Of a stretch of 64,000 nucleotides of DNA, positions 18,613 to 26,944 are shown piece after piece. Source of the DNA: Thermoplasma acidophilum DSM 1728. GTDB taxonomy: Archaea > Thermoplasmatota > Thermoplasmata > Thermoplasmatales > Thermoplasmataceae. The notes beneath the pieces are model-generated. The model ran no database searches and was not told where the DNA came from. It saw only the letters and a program-made list of their open reading frames with translations. A program made the translations under genes and the position numbers. The first letter of the stretch is position 1. The number at the start of each line of letters is the position of its first letter. The DNA lies in assembly GCF_000195915.1 (NCBI RefSeq), contig NC_002578.1, positions 1-64,000 on the forward strand, written 5' to 3'.

Positions 18613-19611
18613 ATGAGGAAACACGGTGGAGATGTATATGCATACAGTGGTCAGTACGAAAATATTCTGGATTTCAGCGCAAATACAAATGCGTTCATAG
18701 ATACCGGGGTGCTTTCGAGATATCCTGAGGTATCTCCAGGCGATATTGAAAAGATGATACTGCAGTACACCGGTGCAAAATCTCTTCGAGTCATTATCGG
18801 GCCGGGACTTACACACTTCATTTACAGAATACCTGCATGGATGGGGTTGAGGCGATCGCTTATCATAGAACCAAACTTCAACGAATACGAAGCATCGCTG
18901 CTTGCCTATGGCTCAAGAACATCATCACTCGGCCTTGGAGTCCTGAAGAGGAATCCAGAGATCGTGAGGTCCTACAGGCCAGATTCAATTTTCATATGCT
19001 CTCCGGTCAACCCGACGGGAGATCTCGTTGACGCCGGGCTCCTCCGTAAGTTATCCATGGAGATGAGCAGGATGGGCGGAATACTGTTTGTGGATCAGGC
19101 ATTCGGTGACTTCGTTCCAGAACATGCAGAGGAGACAGTAAGGATAGCTGAAGAAATGGGAAACGTGATAATAGGCCGATCTCTGACGAAAATACTGTCA
19201 ATTCCGTCTTTAAGGCTTGGATACATACTGGTCAGCGATCAGGTGTTCGGCATGATAAGGGACAGAGAGGAACCGTGGGCTGTCTGCGAACCTGCACTTG
19301 AATTCGTGAGGAAGGCCGATCTCAAGGCTTTGAGGGATACCAGTTTAAAGAGGATCGGCGAAGAGCGATCTTACCTGATGGAAGCTTTAGAGAACATGGG
19401 TTTCGAGATACTTGGAGATCCGCATGCCAATTTCATAGCCTTCAGATCCCCATTTGAGATCGATCTGAAGAAGCAGCTGCTGAAATCTGGAATACTGATA
19501 AGGGATCTTTCAGACTATGCGGATTTCGGCAAGAACTGCTACAGGGTTGCCGTCAGGGGGCGATCTGAAAATGCCCTCCTGATTCAGGCTCTGAGAAACG
19601 CCATCCTGTGA
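18613..19611 (+). CDS. Class I/II PLP aminotransferase, CobD/HisC-like
   Basis: 332-residue fold-type I PLP enzyme. The start HGGDVYAYSG and ILDFSANTN resemble the N terminus of L-threonine-O-3-phosphate decarboxylase (CobD) of cobalamin synthesis, a branch of the histidinol-phosphate aminotransferase family. Visible are the substrate/PLP segment SPVNPTGDL, the Asp/Tyr region LFVDQAFGDF, the Schiff-base Lys in GRSLTKILSIPSLRLGY, and the terminal Arg in YRVAVRG. CobD-like decarboxylase and HisC-like aminotransferase activities cannot be separated from sequence alone. No other cobalamin or histidine genes are nearby. Confidence 0.75.
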   Translation: MRKHGGDVYAYSGQYENILDFSANTNAFIDTGVLSRYPEVSPGDIEKMILQYTGAKSLRVIIGPGLTHFIYRIPAWMGLRRSLIIEPNFNEYEASLLAYGSRTSSLGLGVLKRNPEIVRSYRPDSIFICSPVNPTGDLVDAGLLRKLSMEMSRMGGILFVDQAFGDFVPEHAEETVRIAEEMGNVIIGRSLTKILSIPSLRLGYILVSDQVFGMIRDREEPWAVCEPALEFVRKADLKALRDTSLKRIGEERSYLMEALENMGFEILGDPHANFIAFRSPFEIDLKKQLLKSGILIRDLSDYADFGKNCYRVAVRGRSENALLIQALRNAIL

Positions 19612-19685
19612 TGAGGATCCAAGCACATAGATGGCGCATATACCGGTTATCAATGTATTTATAAGATGTAAAAATATGCATTCCG

Positions 19686-20456
19686 ATGCATCTTATAGTC
19701 GCTTCCAGATCGGATCCAGCAAGCGTCAGGATGCTGGATTATCTCACCGAAAAGTACACATTCTCTGAGAAAGGCGGGGTTCTAAACCATGGGGACTTCG
19801 ATCTCGTGATCATAGAGGACAGGCACATTTTCCATGATATGTCGCTTTCAGGAAAATACGACTATTTGGTTGTTCTCTCAAGGCATTCATCCGCAGCAGA
19901 TGTGAAATCTCTCACCGCACACCCGACTGGCAACTTCGGGCCTTCAGCAGATCTTGGTGGCAAACCGAGGACCATAAACATCTCATGCCCCAGGGTCATG
20001 TCCGGGACGCTGCGGAGGATGATGGAATCCTATTCCGGCAGCAGATTTGAGGTCACATTTGAGGCCACGCACCATGGCCCGATCTTCGATATACCGAACT
20101 ACTATGTTGAAATAGGTACAACAGAAAACGAGTGGAACGATCCTGAAGCGCTGAGTACCACGGTTGACTCCGTCATGAACCCTGACGTTCGCGATTACGA
20201 TGCCTTTGTGGGTGTAGGCGGCGGCCACTACGCACCGAAGATAAAGGAGTATTTCAGGGAGAACAGTGTGAATATAGGCCATATAATATCCAAGCATGAC
20301 CATGACGCCCTTGAGCCATGGGAGATAGACATGGCCGTCAAGAGGACCCCTGGATGCAAAGGTTTCATTATGGACAGAAAGGGTACGCGCGGAAACGTGA
20401 GGGAGATGGTCAAGAAATATGCTGACGAAAATTCTCTGGAATTGATCACCATATGA
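19686..20456 (+). CDS. dtdA: D-aminoacyl-tRNA deacylase DtdA
   Basis: 256-residue archaeal/plant-type (GEK1) deacylase that frees tRNA mischarged with D-amino acids. Family segments are clear: VVLSRHSSAADVKSLTAHPT, FEATHHGPIFD and GVGGGHYAPK, rich in metal-binding His. TATA-like TTATAAGATG at 19658-19667 lies 24 bases before the ATG. The last four bases overlap the next gene (ATGA). Confidence 0.94.
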   Translation: MHLIVASRSDPASVRMLDYLTEKYTFSEKGGVLNHGDFDLVIIEDRHIFHDMSLSGKYDYLVVLSRHSSAADVKSLTAHPTGNFGPSADLGGKPRTINISCPRVMSGTLRRMMESYSGSRFEVTFEATHHGPIFDIPNYYVEIGTTENEWNDPEALSTTVDSVMNPDVRDYDAFVGVGGGHYAPKIKEYFRENSVNIGHIISKHDHDALEPWEIDMAVKRTPGCKGFIMDRKGTRGNVREMVKKYADENSLELITI

Positions 20457-20944
20457 TCTACATTTATTTCATATACCTGAAGCAGGACGATCCAAAAAAA
20501 TCCACCATGAGGAAGCTTGAGCGTTTTGGAATCGCCAGGAGAATAAGCCCTGGCGGTGCCAGGGATAAGCTGATGCTCACCAGATCTGCTGATACGGTGC
20601 TGTCAAAGAATGACAGGTTCATTGCGGAAAGAAGCGGCATCTGCGTCATTGAGGGCTCATGGAACAGGGAGGATACATTCGCAGGCCTTCGCTTTCCGTA
20701 TGGCCGCAGGCTTCCAAAGCTTCTGGCGGCCAATCCGGTCAACTACGGAAAGCTGGAAAAACTCTCCTCAATAGAGGCCGTTGCGGCGGCCCTGTATATA
20801 ATGGGCTTTCAGGACGATGCATCAGCGATACTGTCTAAGTACACATGGGGCCAGAATTTCCTTCAACTTAACAAAAATCCACTGGATGAATACCGCGAGG
20901 CGGATCCTGAAAAAATTCCGGAGATCGAGAACGCCTATTTCTGA
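20453..20944 (+). CDS. tsr3: rRNA aminocarboxypropyltransferase Tsr3 (DUF367)
   Basis: 163-residue Tsr3-type enzyme that transfers the 3-amino-3-carboxypropyl group of AdoMet to small-subunit rRNA. The family signatures are VIEGSWN, RRLPKLLAANPVNYGK, LSSIEAVAAALYIMG and KYTWGQNFLQLN. The start ATG overlaps the dtdA stop by four bases, so the pair is translationally coupled. The convergent PP-loop gene ends two bases beyond its stop. Confidence 0.92.
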   Translation: MIYIYFIYLKQDDPKKSTMRKLERFGIARRISPGGARDKLMLTRSADTVLSKNDRFIAERSGICVIEGSWNREDTFAGLRFPYGRRLPKLLAANPVNYGKLEKLSSIEAVAAALYIMGFQDDASAILSKYTWGQNFLQLNKNPLDEYREADPEKIPEIENAYF

Positions 20945-20945
20945 A

Positions 20946-22379
20946 TCATGGGGTTCCCATCCGTACCCATCTCCCGCCGTCTATTCTGTATGCACCGTTT
21001 GCGTATTCTGATATTATGCGCAGAACACCGTCGCGGAACTCGTCCGGAACCTTTGAAAGCAGTCTATCCTCTCCGGGCAGTATGTGAATGCCTTCCACAT
21101 GGCTCTCATCTCTCTGGCCAAGGAAAACTGATCTTGTAAGGTAATCCAGTTCAACAGGATCGAGACGCATGTTTGCCGTTTCAAGGTTCTTCTTCAGGTT
21201 CTTGACCGCTTCCGGTTTGTAGCCTGCGGTGGTGGGATCGCCTCCGGCATTGATCATGAAGAGAAGTACGCCAAGGCACTTTGTGCATCTGCCGCACGGA
21301 ACGACCTCTTCCCCCTCATAATGGCAGAGGTGGCATGATCTCTGTATCCTGAGCAGTTCCGGGTATCTCTTCACGAGTATCTTCTCAACAAGAGTACCGA
21401 ATATTGGGTAAACCGCTGAAAATACGCGGACAGGCATCCCGATCCTGGCAAGCAGATCGGAGACGGTGTCATTGAACTCATTCGTCTGGTCGTACACCCC
21501 GTAGAAATGCTTTATTCCCCTGTATTTCTCCTGATAGATCGGATCATCGAACTCGTCACCAAGGGCTATATTCCCTATGCCGTATTTTATAACATAGGGC
21601 AGCATAGAGAAAACGTAGACTGGAAAGATGAACATCTGCACTGGATAGCTGTCAGCTGTTTTCCTTATCTCCTTCTGGTCAAGCATCGGCATGTGCCCGT
21701 TCATAAAGGAATAGAAACGGTCTACGTTAGACCATACCTTGTGTACATTGCTGTAATTTTTCTTCATGTAATCGTAGGCAATCTTGGCCGTCTTCCAGTG
21801 TCCACCGGACTCGTTGAAGAACACAGGAAAAACGTCAGCGCCGATCTCCCGCAGCATTCCAAACGTGGTAAGGCTCTCCTTCCCGCCAGATGACATCACG
21901 GCAACCCTGTTTCTTTCTGTGGCCAGATGGAATGGTTCATTGCTGTAAACGGACTCAGCGCTTATAATCGTATGACCCTCCGCGTTTTCCTGCGTTATTT
22001 CGCTTTCATCCGGAAGGTAATCTCTCCTGAAGAACTCGTACCTTCTCCTCACTATGCTGTTTATGAACGTCTCGATGTTGTTTATCCTGACAAACTCGCG
22101 CAGCTGATCTAGAAAACTCTTTGGCACCGGAAAATTCAGCCTGATCTCCCTTGTGAAGTACGCATAGTTAACCACTGGAAGAGAGGCGATCATCCCAGCG
22201 ACGCGATCATCCAGCGGTACATCCTCGTCGTAGTCGAAGTAGAGGTTAAATGAAAGATCATCCGCTAATATCCTGGCTTTTATCCTTCTGCCTGAAACTG
22301 AATCGATGCTGACCTGGATGAGATCGAACTGGCGGACCCTGTCGTAGTAATTTCTTGAATCCTCAACGCTAGTGTTCAA
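20946..22379 (-). CDS. PP-loop ATPase with Cys-rich C-terminal cluster, function unknown
   Basis: 477 residues. An N-terminal domain of about 155 residues has no recognised match. A PP-loop ATP pyrophosphatase domain follows, with SGGKES at 164-169. A Cys cluster lies near 349-368 (CHLC, then CGRCTKC), fit for zinc or an iron-sulfur cluster. PP-loop enzymes adenylate a carboxyl, carbonyl or tRNA base; the layout recalls MurL-type glutamate epimerases and QueC/ExsB relatives, but no assignment is secure. It is the last gene of a three-gene operon, 29 bases after the DUF1611 gene, whose partners suggest amino-acid or amino-acid-conjugate chemistry. Confidence 0.7.
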   Translation of the reverse strand: MNTSVEDSRNYYDRVRQFDLIQVSIDSVSGRRIKARILADDLSFNLYFDYDEDVPLDDRVAGMIASLPVVNYAYFTREIRLNFPVPKSFLDQLREFVRINNIETFINSIVRRRYEFFRRDYLPDESEITQENAEGHTIISAESVYSNEPFHLATERNRVAVMSSGGKESLTTFGMLREIGADVFPVFFNESGGHWKTAKIAYDYMKKNYSNVHKVWSNVDRFYSFMNGHMPMLDQKEIRKTADSYPVQMFIFPVYVFSMLPYVIKYGIGNIALGDEFDDPIYQEKYRGIKHFYGVYDQTNEFNDTVSDLLARIGMPVRVFSAVYPIFGTLVEKILVKRYPELLRIQRSCHLCHYEGEEVVPCGRCTKCLGVLLFMINAGGDPTTAGYKPEAVKNLKKNLETANMRLDPVELDYLTRSVFLGQRDESHVEGIHILPGEDRLLSKVPDEFRDGVLRIISEYANGAYRIDGGRWVRMGTP

Positions 22380-22408
22380 AATGTATCACCAAAATTAAAA
22401 AAATTATT

Positions 22409-23443
22409 TCAGATCTTGTAGCTGTCGATCTCTCTTGTAACGGAGGAAAGCCTCTGCAGCGGGTCAAAAACAGGTATTCCAAACTTTGCCTGCAGCTTTG
22501 ATTTTTCCTCCTTGATCATGGATTCGTCCATGTTCTCGGTATTGAGCGCGATGGCTATGACACGTTTGTTTGACAGGAGCTCAAGTATGTTTATGAACTT
22601 CTCCAGAGGCGGGATCTCGTATCCAGGGAAGCCGTCGAAGTACTTTCTCATCGGAGCATGCTGGAGTATGATGGCATCCGGCCTGGTTGCGCCTATGATC
22701 TCAAAGCTGCCAGGGTACGCCGGATGCAGAACGGATCCCTGCCCTTCTATGAACATGTAGTCAGGTCTCTCCACATCCCATGCCTCATATGTTATGGATT
22801 CAAGGGCTCCGGCGACGAAGTCATTCACTATGGCATCTATGACCACCGTGTACTTGAATCCCTGCATCCATGAGGTCTGACCGGTACCTATCATTACACT
22901 CTTCTTTCCTATGGCCTTCATGGCGCGGTTCAGGTAGATGGCCGTGGTGCGCTTTCCTATGGCACTGTCAGTTCCAAGCACCGCTATCTTCTTCGCCTTG
23001 ACCTTCTCAATGTTTCCGGTAAAGAAGTACTTCCTGTCCTTGAACATCTTTCTTACATCCGTTATCTTCGATCCAGTGCGCTTTGCAAGCTTGGAGAATT
23101 CAGGATCATCGCTTATGAAATCGTGAAGGCCGCTCACTATGTTCATACCGTGGTTTATGGCGGTTTTTATGTATGGCCTGTAGCTGTCAGGAAGCACACC
23201 CCCATCTGAGGCAATACCGACTATCAGCGTTTCAGCCCCGCCGCGGAGGCCCTCTTCCACGCTTGAGATTATTGGTATTCCTGCATACCTGTGCATCAGC
23301 ACGCTGCCGGCATCCTGGCCAGCCAGCCTTGAGTCTATCACTGAGAGTATCTTGTAGCGCTTGCTGTACCTTACCAGACCGTTTGCAGTCTTACCGTACG
23401 TTGTACCAAAAACGCCCTCCGACAAAATAGTTGCATTTTCCAT
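22409..23443 (-). CDS. DUF1611 family protein (COG3367), P-loop containing
   Basis: 344 residues. The N-terminal part looks Rossmann-like (ILSVIDSRLAGQDAG), and the C-terminal part has a P-loop GTDSAIGKRTTAIY (about 195-208), then GTGQTSWMQGF and FIEGQGSVLHPAYPG. The family includes DgcN, reported as a D-glutamate N-acetyltransferase in marine bacteria, and proteins found beside dipeptide/glutamate epimerases. The role in this archaeon is unknown. Its ATG shares a base with the stop of the upstream PLP enzyme gene, so they are surely co-translated. Confidence 0.8.
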   Translation of the reverse strand: MENATILSEGVFGTTYGKTANGLVRYSKRYKILSVIDSRLAGQDAGSVLMHRYAGIPIISSVEEGLRGGAETLIVGIASDGGVLPDSYRPYIKTAINHGMNIVSGLHDFISDDPEFSKLAKRTGSKITDVRKMFKDRKYFFTGNIEKVKAKKIAVLGTDSAIGKRTTAIYLNRAMKAIGKKSVMIGTGQTSWMQGFKYTVVIDAIVNDFVAGALESITYEAWDVERPDYMFIEGQGSVLHPAYPGSFEIIGATRPDAIILQHAPMRKYFDGFPGYEIPPLEKFINILELLSNKRVIAIALNTENMDESMIKEEKSKLQAKFGIPVFDPLQRLSSVTREIDSYKI

Positions 23444-24393
23444 TATATCTGCCTCCCGGTTATTACAGAGACAACAGTTTCATCCTGTTTTACCTTAAGA
23501 TGGCCTATAGCAGCCACGGCAGAAGCCGAGGCTGGCAGGGGGTTGAGACCCTCCGCACTGTATATGAGGTTGGAGTAATACACCATCTCCTCATCGCTGA
23601 CGTACATTGCCCTTCCGTGGGTTTCCCTTATTGCGCTCAGGGCATCCTGTCCGTCGAATGATCTGTACGAGACCAGAGGTTCATTGATGCTGGTCTCCCT
23701 GATCTCTTCAGGATTGAGATCCACCACTCTGCTGTATCCATGCCTCCAGGAATCAACTATGGGATTTCCTCCCGACGTGCTGACGCCGACCATCCTTGGA
23801 AGGTGATCGATCACGCCCTCATCGTACATTCTCCTGAAACCATGGTATATCCCAGCCAGTGTGGTACCGTTTCCCACAGGAACTATAACGTAGGAAGGAA
23901 CGGTTAGCAGCGCTTCGTATATTTCGAACGCTATGGTGGCGTACATCATCTTGTCGATGGATGAGTTGGCGGATCCAGGGCTTGCATCATAGAGGCCGTT
24001 GTCCTTGGAAAAATCTCTTATGAATTCCACAGTTTCTTCATATTTTCCGTCGTAGTACAGGATCTCTGCCTGTTCAGACTGCATGAAATCTGTCCTGTCG
24101 TGTGAATAGGATCTTGGAATGCCAATATAGGACTTCACGCCGTACTGATGGGCAAAATACGCTATGGAAGCACCGTAGTTGCCGCAGGTACCCACGGCGA
24201 TCCCGTTGTATCCACCACGCATGGCATTTATAACGTGCGCCTCAGAGATGCGATCCTTCTGAGTTCCTGTTGCGTTAGCCCCTTCGAACTTCAAAAAAAG
24301 GTTGTTCAGATGGAGCTTGTTCCCAAGTGCATACGCTTTTATTGTGGGCGTACGCCCCGGGGGTTTTGCCTCAACGTTTAGCAGTTCTTCCAT
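23443..24393 (-). CDS. Fold-type II PLP enzyme, threonine-synthase-like
   Basis: 316 residues. Hallmarks of the tryptophan synthase beta/threonine synthase superfamily are the PLP lysine in FEGANATGTQKDRI (Lys about 46), the Asn-containing GTCGNYGASIAYFAHQYG, the phosphate-binding GNGTTLAGI and a C-terminal SAEGLNPLPASASA. It is shorter than true threonine synthases (about 350-400), so a lyase, dehydratase or beta-replacement reaction on another hydroxy amino acid is also possible. First gene of the operon with DUF1611 and the PP-loop ATPase. The gap upstream (24394-24533) has AT-rich TATA-like sequence near 24440-24460 for the minus strand. Confidence 0.8.
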   Translation of the reverse strand: MEELLNVEAKPPGRTPTIKAYALGNKLHLNNLFLKFEGANATGTQKDRISEAHVINAMRGGYNGIAVGTCGNYGASIAYFAHQYGVKSYIGIPRSYSHDRTDFMQSEQAEILYYDGKYEETVEFIRDFSKDNGLYDASPGSANSSIDKMMYATIAFEIYEALLTVPSYVIVPVGNGTTLAGIYHGFRRMYDEGVIDHLPRMVGVSTSGGNPIVDSWRHGYSRVVDLNPEEIRETSINEPLVSYRSFDGQDALSAIRETHGRAMYVSDEEMVYYSNLIYSAEGLNPLPASASAVAAIGHLKVKQDETVVSVITGRQI

Positions 24394-24533
24394 TCTTATC
24401 TACCAGTCTTGAAACTGGTACGACAAGTTAATGCAATACAGTATTAAAATTTTTATTTTCGAAGTTCGAAATTTCGCTTGTTTCCAGATTCGGCGATTTC
24501 ATTCGCATGATCCAGGCATGGCCATGAAATACT

Positions 24534-25403
24534 TCAGTGACCCTTGTACCTGCTGGCTATGGACCTGATAGGATGCCTTTGGTACAGCGAATCCAGGGTC
24601 TTCATATCCTCATCAGAGAGTGTGAAATCCGTCGATTCTATATTCTCTGCCATGTGGATCGGCTTGCTTGCCTTTGGAATGGGAAACGCACCCTTCCTTA
24701 TGATCCAGTTAAGTGCAACCTGGGCGGGTCTCTTTCCGTATTTCTTGCCTATATCCGTTAGCGTTTCCAGTATCATTTCGTTTCCGAAGATCTTTCCATG
24801 GGAGAGCGGGCTGTAAGCTATTATCGCCATGCCGTTCTTCCTGCAGAAATCGTAAATGCCCTCATCCTCTATCTCTCTTGTGGCAACATTGTATTCCAAC
24901 TGATTTGAAACTATCCTGTACTTTGCCAGAGCGCTCATGGCCTCCTTCATCTCCTTGACGGAGAAATTGCTTATGCCTATGTACCTTATCCTGCCTTCAT
25001 CAACGAGTTTCTCCATCGCGCTCATGGTCTCCTTTATGCTTACGGAAGGGTTGGGCCAGTGCAGCTGGTACAGGTCAACGTAATCGGTACCGAGCTTTTT
25101 GAGGCTCTCTTCGCAGGACTTCAGCACGTCATGGTAGGCGAAGTGTGTCGGCCATACCTTTGTCGCTATGAATAGATCCTCCCTGCGATAGCCCTTTATG
25201 GCCTCGCCGACTATATCCTCAGTGCCGTACATTTCCGCAGTGTCTATGAAGTTGACACCGTGGTCGAGAGCGTATCTTATCGATCTTACGTTCTCGGATC
25301 TTGATCCTTCAAGTGACCATGTTCCTACACCGATGACCGATACCTTTCTTCCCGTACCATCGAATTCCGCTGTCTGCATCCCATTCATATTGATGAGCGG
25401 CAT
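24534..25403 (-). CDS. Aldo/keto reductase
   Basis: 289-residue TIM-barrel NADPH oxidoreductase. The catalytic tetrad is visible: Asp in FIDTAEMYG, Tyr of the same segment, Lys in FIATKVWP, and His in LYQLHWPNPS. Cofactor-site segments near the C terminus (PIPKASKPIHMAENI) fit NADPH binding. Substrate unknown. Alternative Met residues at positions 6 and 9 are possible starts. A decayed insertion element lies directly upstream, starting within about 100 bases. Confidence 0.9.
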   Translation of the reverse strand: MPLINMNGMQTAEFDGTGRKVSVIGVGTWSLEGSRSENVRSIRYALDHGVNFIDTAEMYGTEDIVGEAIKGYRREDLFIATKVWPTHFAYHDVLKSCEESLKKLGTDYVDLYQLHWPNPSVSIKETMSAMEKLVDEGRIRYIGISNFSVKEMKEAMSALAKYRIVSNQLEYNVATREIEDEGIYDFCRKNGMAIIAYSPLSHGKIFGNEMILETLTDIGKKYGKRPAQVALNWIIRKGAFPIPKASKPIHMAENIESTDFTLSDEDMKTLDSLYQRHPIRSIASRYKGH

Positions 25404-25511
25404 TTAAGCATTGCGGGCTGCAGTATGAATTCATCAAGAATACGTTCTGCCGTTGATATAACTAATAATCCCAATAACGATTTATATAAGTTATATAGTA
25501 TGATAATAACC

Positions 25512-25754
25512 ATGAAAGCAAATGAGGTATTGAACCTGTTGCGTATTTCCAGAAAGGCACTCCATGTATATGCCTCAACAGGTAAAATAAGGTTTACGGT
25601 TATGCCCAATGGTTATTATAATTATAATGATTAGGATGATTCGGAGGAGTTTTTCGAGGACATCATGGGCATGATCCACCACCATTCTGTGAGGATGCAT
25701 TCAAGAAGAAAAGAGGATTCAATAGAGGTCGGCTATGAAGGTAATGAGAACTGA
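25512..25754 (+). pseudogene. tnpA: tnpA remnant (IS607 serine recombinase), internally deleted
   Basis: ATG at 25512 opens the typical MerR-like DNA-binding start (MKANEVLNLLRISRKALHVY ... PNGYYNYND) and hits TAG at 25632-25634. The same frame resumes after the stop with EEFFEDIMGMIHHHSVRMHS and runs to TGA at 25754, which looks like the usual C-terminal helix of IS607 recombinases. The serine-nucleophile catalytic core that should lie between is missing, so the stop sits near a deletion joint. TATA-like ATTTATATAAG at 25478-25488 precedes the gene. Confidence 0.8.
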
Positions 25755-26896
25755 ACAGGTATTTATCCGTGGTAATGGTGTAATATCCAAAATGTGCCAT
25801 ATGTCAAAGAACCTGTTCAACCAGGCAAATTACATTCTAAGAAATCAGTTCTTCAATAAAGAGAAGATGTCATCATATAAAGATCTTGCAAAACAGTTCT
25901 CAATACCATCAGATATTGAGGAAAACAACAACTTCCAGAAACTGCCTGCACAGACAGCACAGTGGACAATTAAAAAGGTAAAACAATCATGGAATTCATT
26001 CTTCAGGGCATTGAAAGCATATAAGAAGCATCCGGAATTATTTAATGGTGTTCCAAAACCACAAAATAATGGATTTGGAGGTGAGAACTAGATTAGATGA
26101 TAATAGAAATCTAAGAGAGGTTAGAATTATACCATTAGGTTCTGGTTATAATGTAGGGATTGTATATTCTAAAGAGATATCAGATATATCAGATTTAAAT
26201 CCCAAAAGAATACTAGGCATCGATATGGGTGTAAGGAATATCGTAACCATTGGAAACAACATGTCCGAAGAGGGTATTGCTGTTAAGGGCGGTGTCCTTA
26301 GATCCATAAACCAGTACTTTAACAAGGAGTTATCGAAGCTGAAATCGGTAAGCGACAGGCAGAATGATGGTAAGGGGAATACAAGAAGAATAAAGAATCT
26401 CTACGCGGTTAGAAACGGTAAGATTAAGGACATCATGCACAAGCTGAGCAGAGCCATAATCAGATATGCCTTAAGCATGAATGTAGATACGATCGTCATC
26501 GGTCACAGTCAAGGATGGAAGCATACTCCGGACATGGGAAAGAAGAACAACCAGAACTTCGTACAGATACCCTTCAACATTCTGATCGAACAGATACGCT
26601 ACAAGGGGCAGGAAGCAGGCATAAACGTCATCGTACTTGATGAAAGCTACACAAGCGTATGCTCCTTCATCGACAATGAAAGCATAGAAAAGCATGAAAC
26701 GTACATGGGAAAGCGCATAAAGAGAGGCATATTCCGATCCCATAAAGGAATATTGATACATGCGGATCTGAACGCATTATACAACACCATAAAAAAGGCA
26801 ATCTCTGAAGCTTTTGCGGACGGGATAGAGGGTATTGGGTTGTATCCGAGAAGTTTAAGCATCAGAGAGATGATAACTTCTAAAGGTCTCCGTTGA
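25735..26896 (+). pseudogene. tnpB: tnpB remnant (RuvC-like RNA-guided nuclease family), deleted and frameshifted
   Basis: The N-terminal fragment (25735-26091) reads MKVMRTEQVFIRGN... up to GVPKPQ, then drifts to a stop. A second frame (from about 26045) carries NLREVRIIPLGSGYN, the RuvC strand GIDMGVRNIVTIG, the block IVIGHSQGWKHT, DESYTSVCSF and HADLNALYN. These supply candidate Asp, Glu and Asp metal ligands. Roughly the middle third of a normal TnpB is absent at the join and the frames differ (25735 and 26045 frames). The tnpA C terminus overlaps the start as in intact IS607. Nuclease activity is unlikely without the missing recognition part. Confidence 0.8.
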
Positions 26897-26913
26897 CATG
26901 GTTAACGGAAACC
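26885..26913 (+). repeat. Hairpin at the 3' end of the tnpB remnant
   Basis: GGTCTCCGTTGAC - ATG - GTTAACGGAAACC forms a 13-bp stem with one mismatch and one G-T pair and a 3-base loop. It overlaps the tnpB stop codon and lies at the presumed right end of the element. In IS607/IS605 systems the TnpB guide RNA scaffold ends at the element's 3' border, so this may be the remains of that structure; a transcription terminator is the alternative. Confidence 0.6.
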
Positions 26914-26944
26914 ATAACCTAAATATGGAGACGGAATACTATAG

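Larger units (their letters stand above)
25404..26930 (+). mobile_element. Decayed IS607-type insertion element
   Basis: Contains remnants of a MerR/serine-recombinase tnpA and an overlapping tnpB in the IS607 order, followed by a 3' hairpin. Both genes have lost internal segments, so the element is about 1.5 kb at most rather than the roughly 2 kb of an intact copy. IS607 elements lack terminal inverted repeats and target-site duplications, so both borders are only approximate: the right border is set near the hairpin before the thiolase start, and the left border somewhere after the aldo/keto reductase start. Confidence 0.75.
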
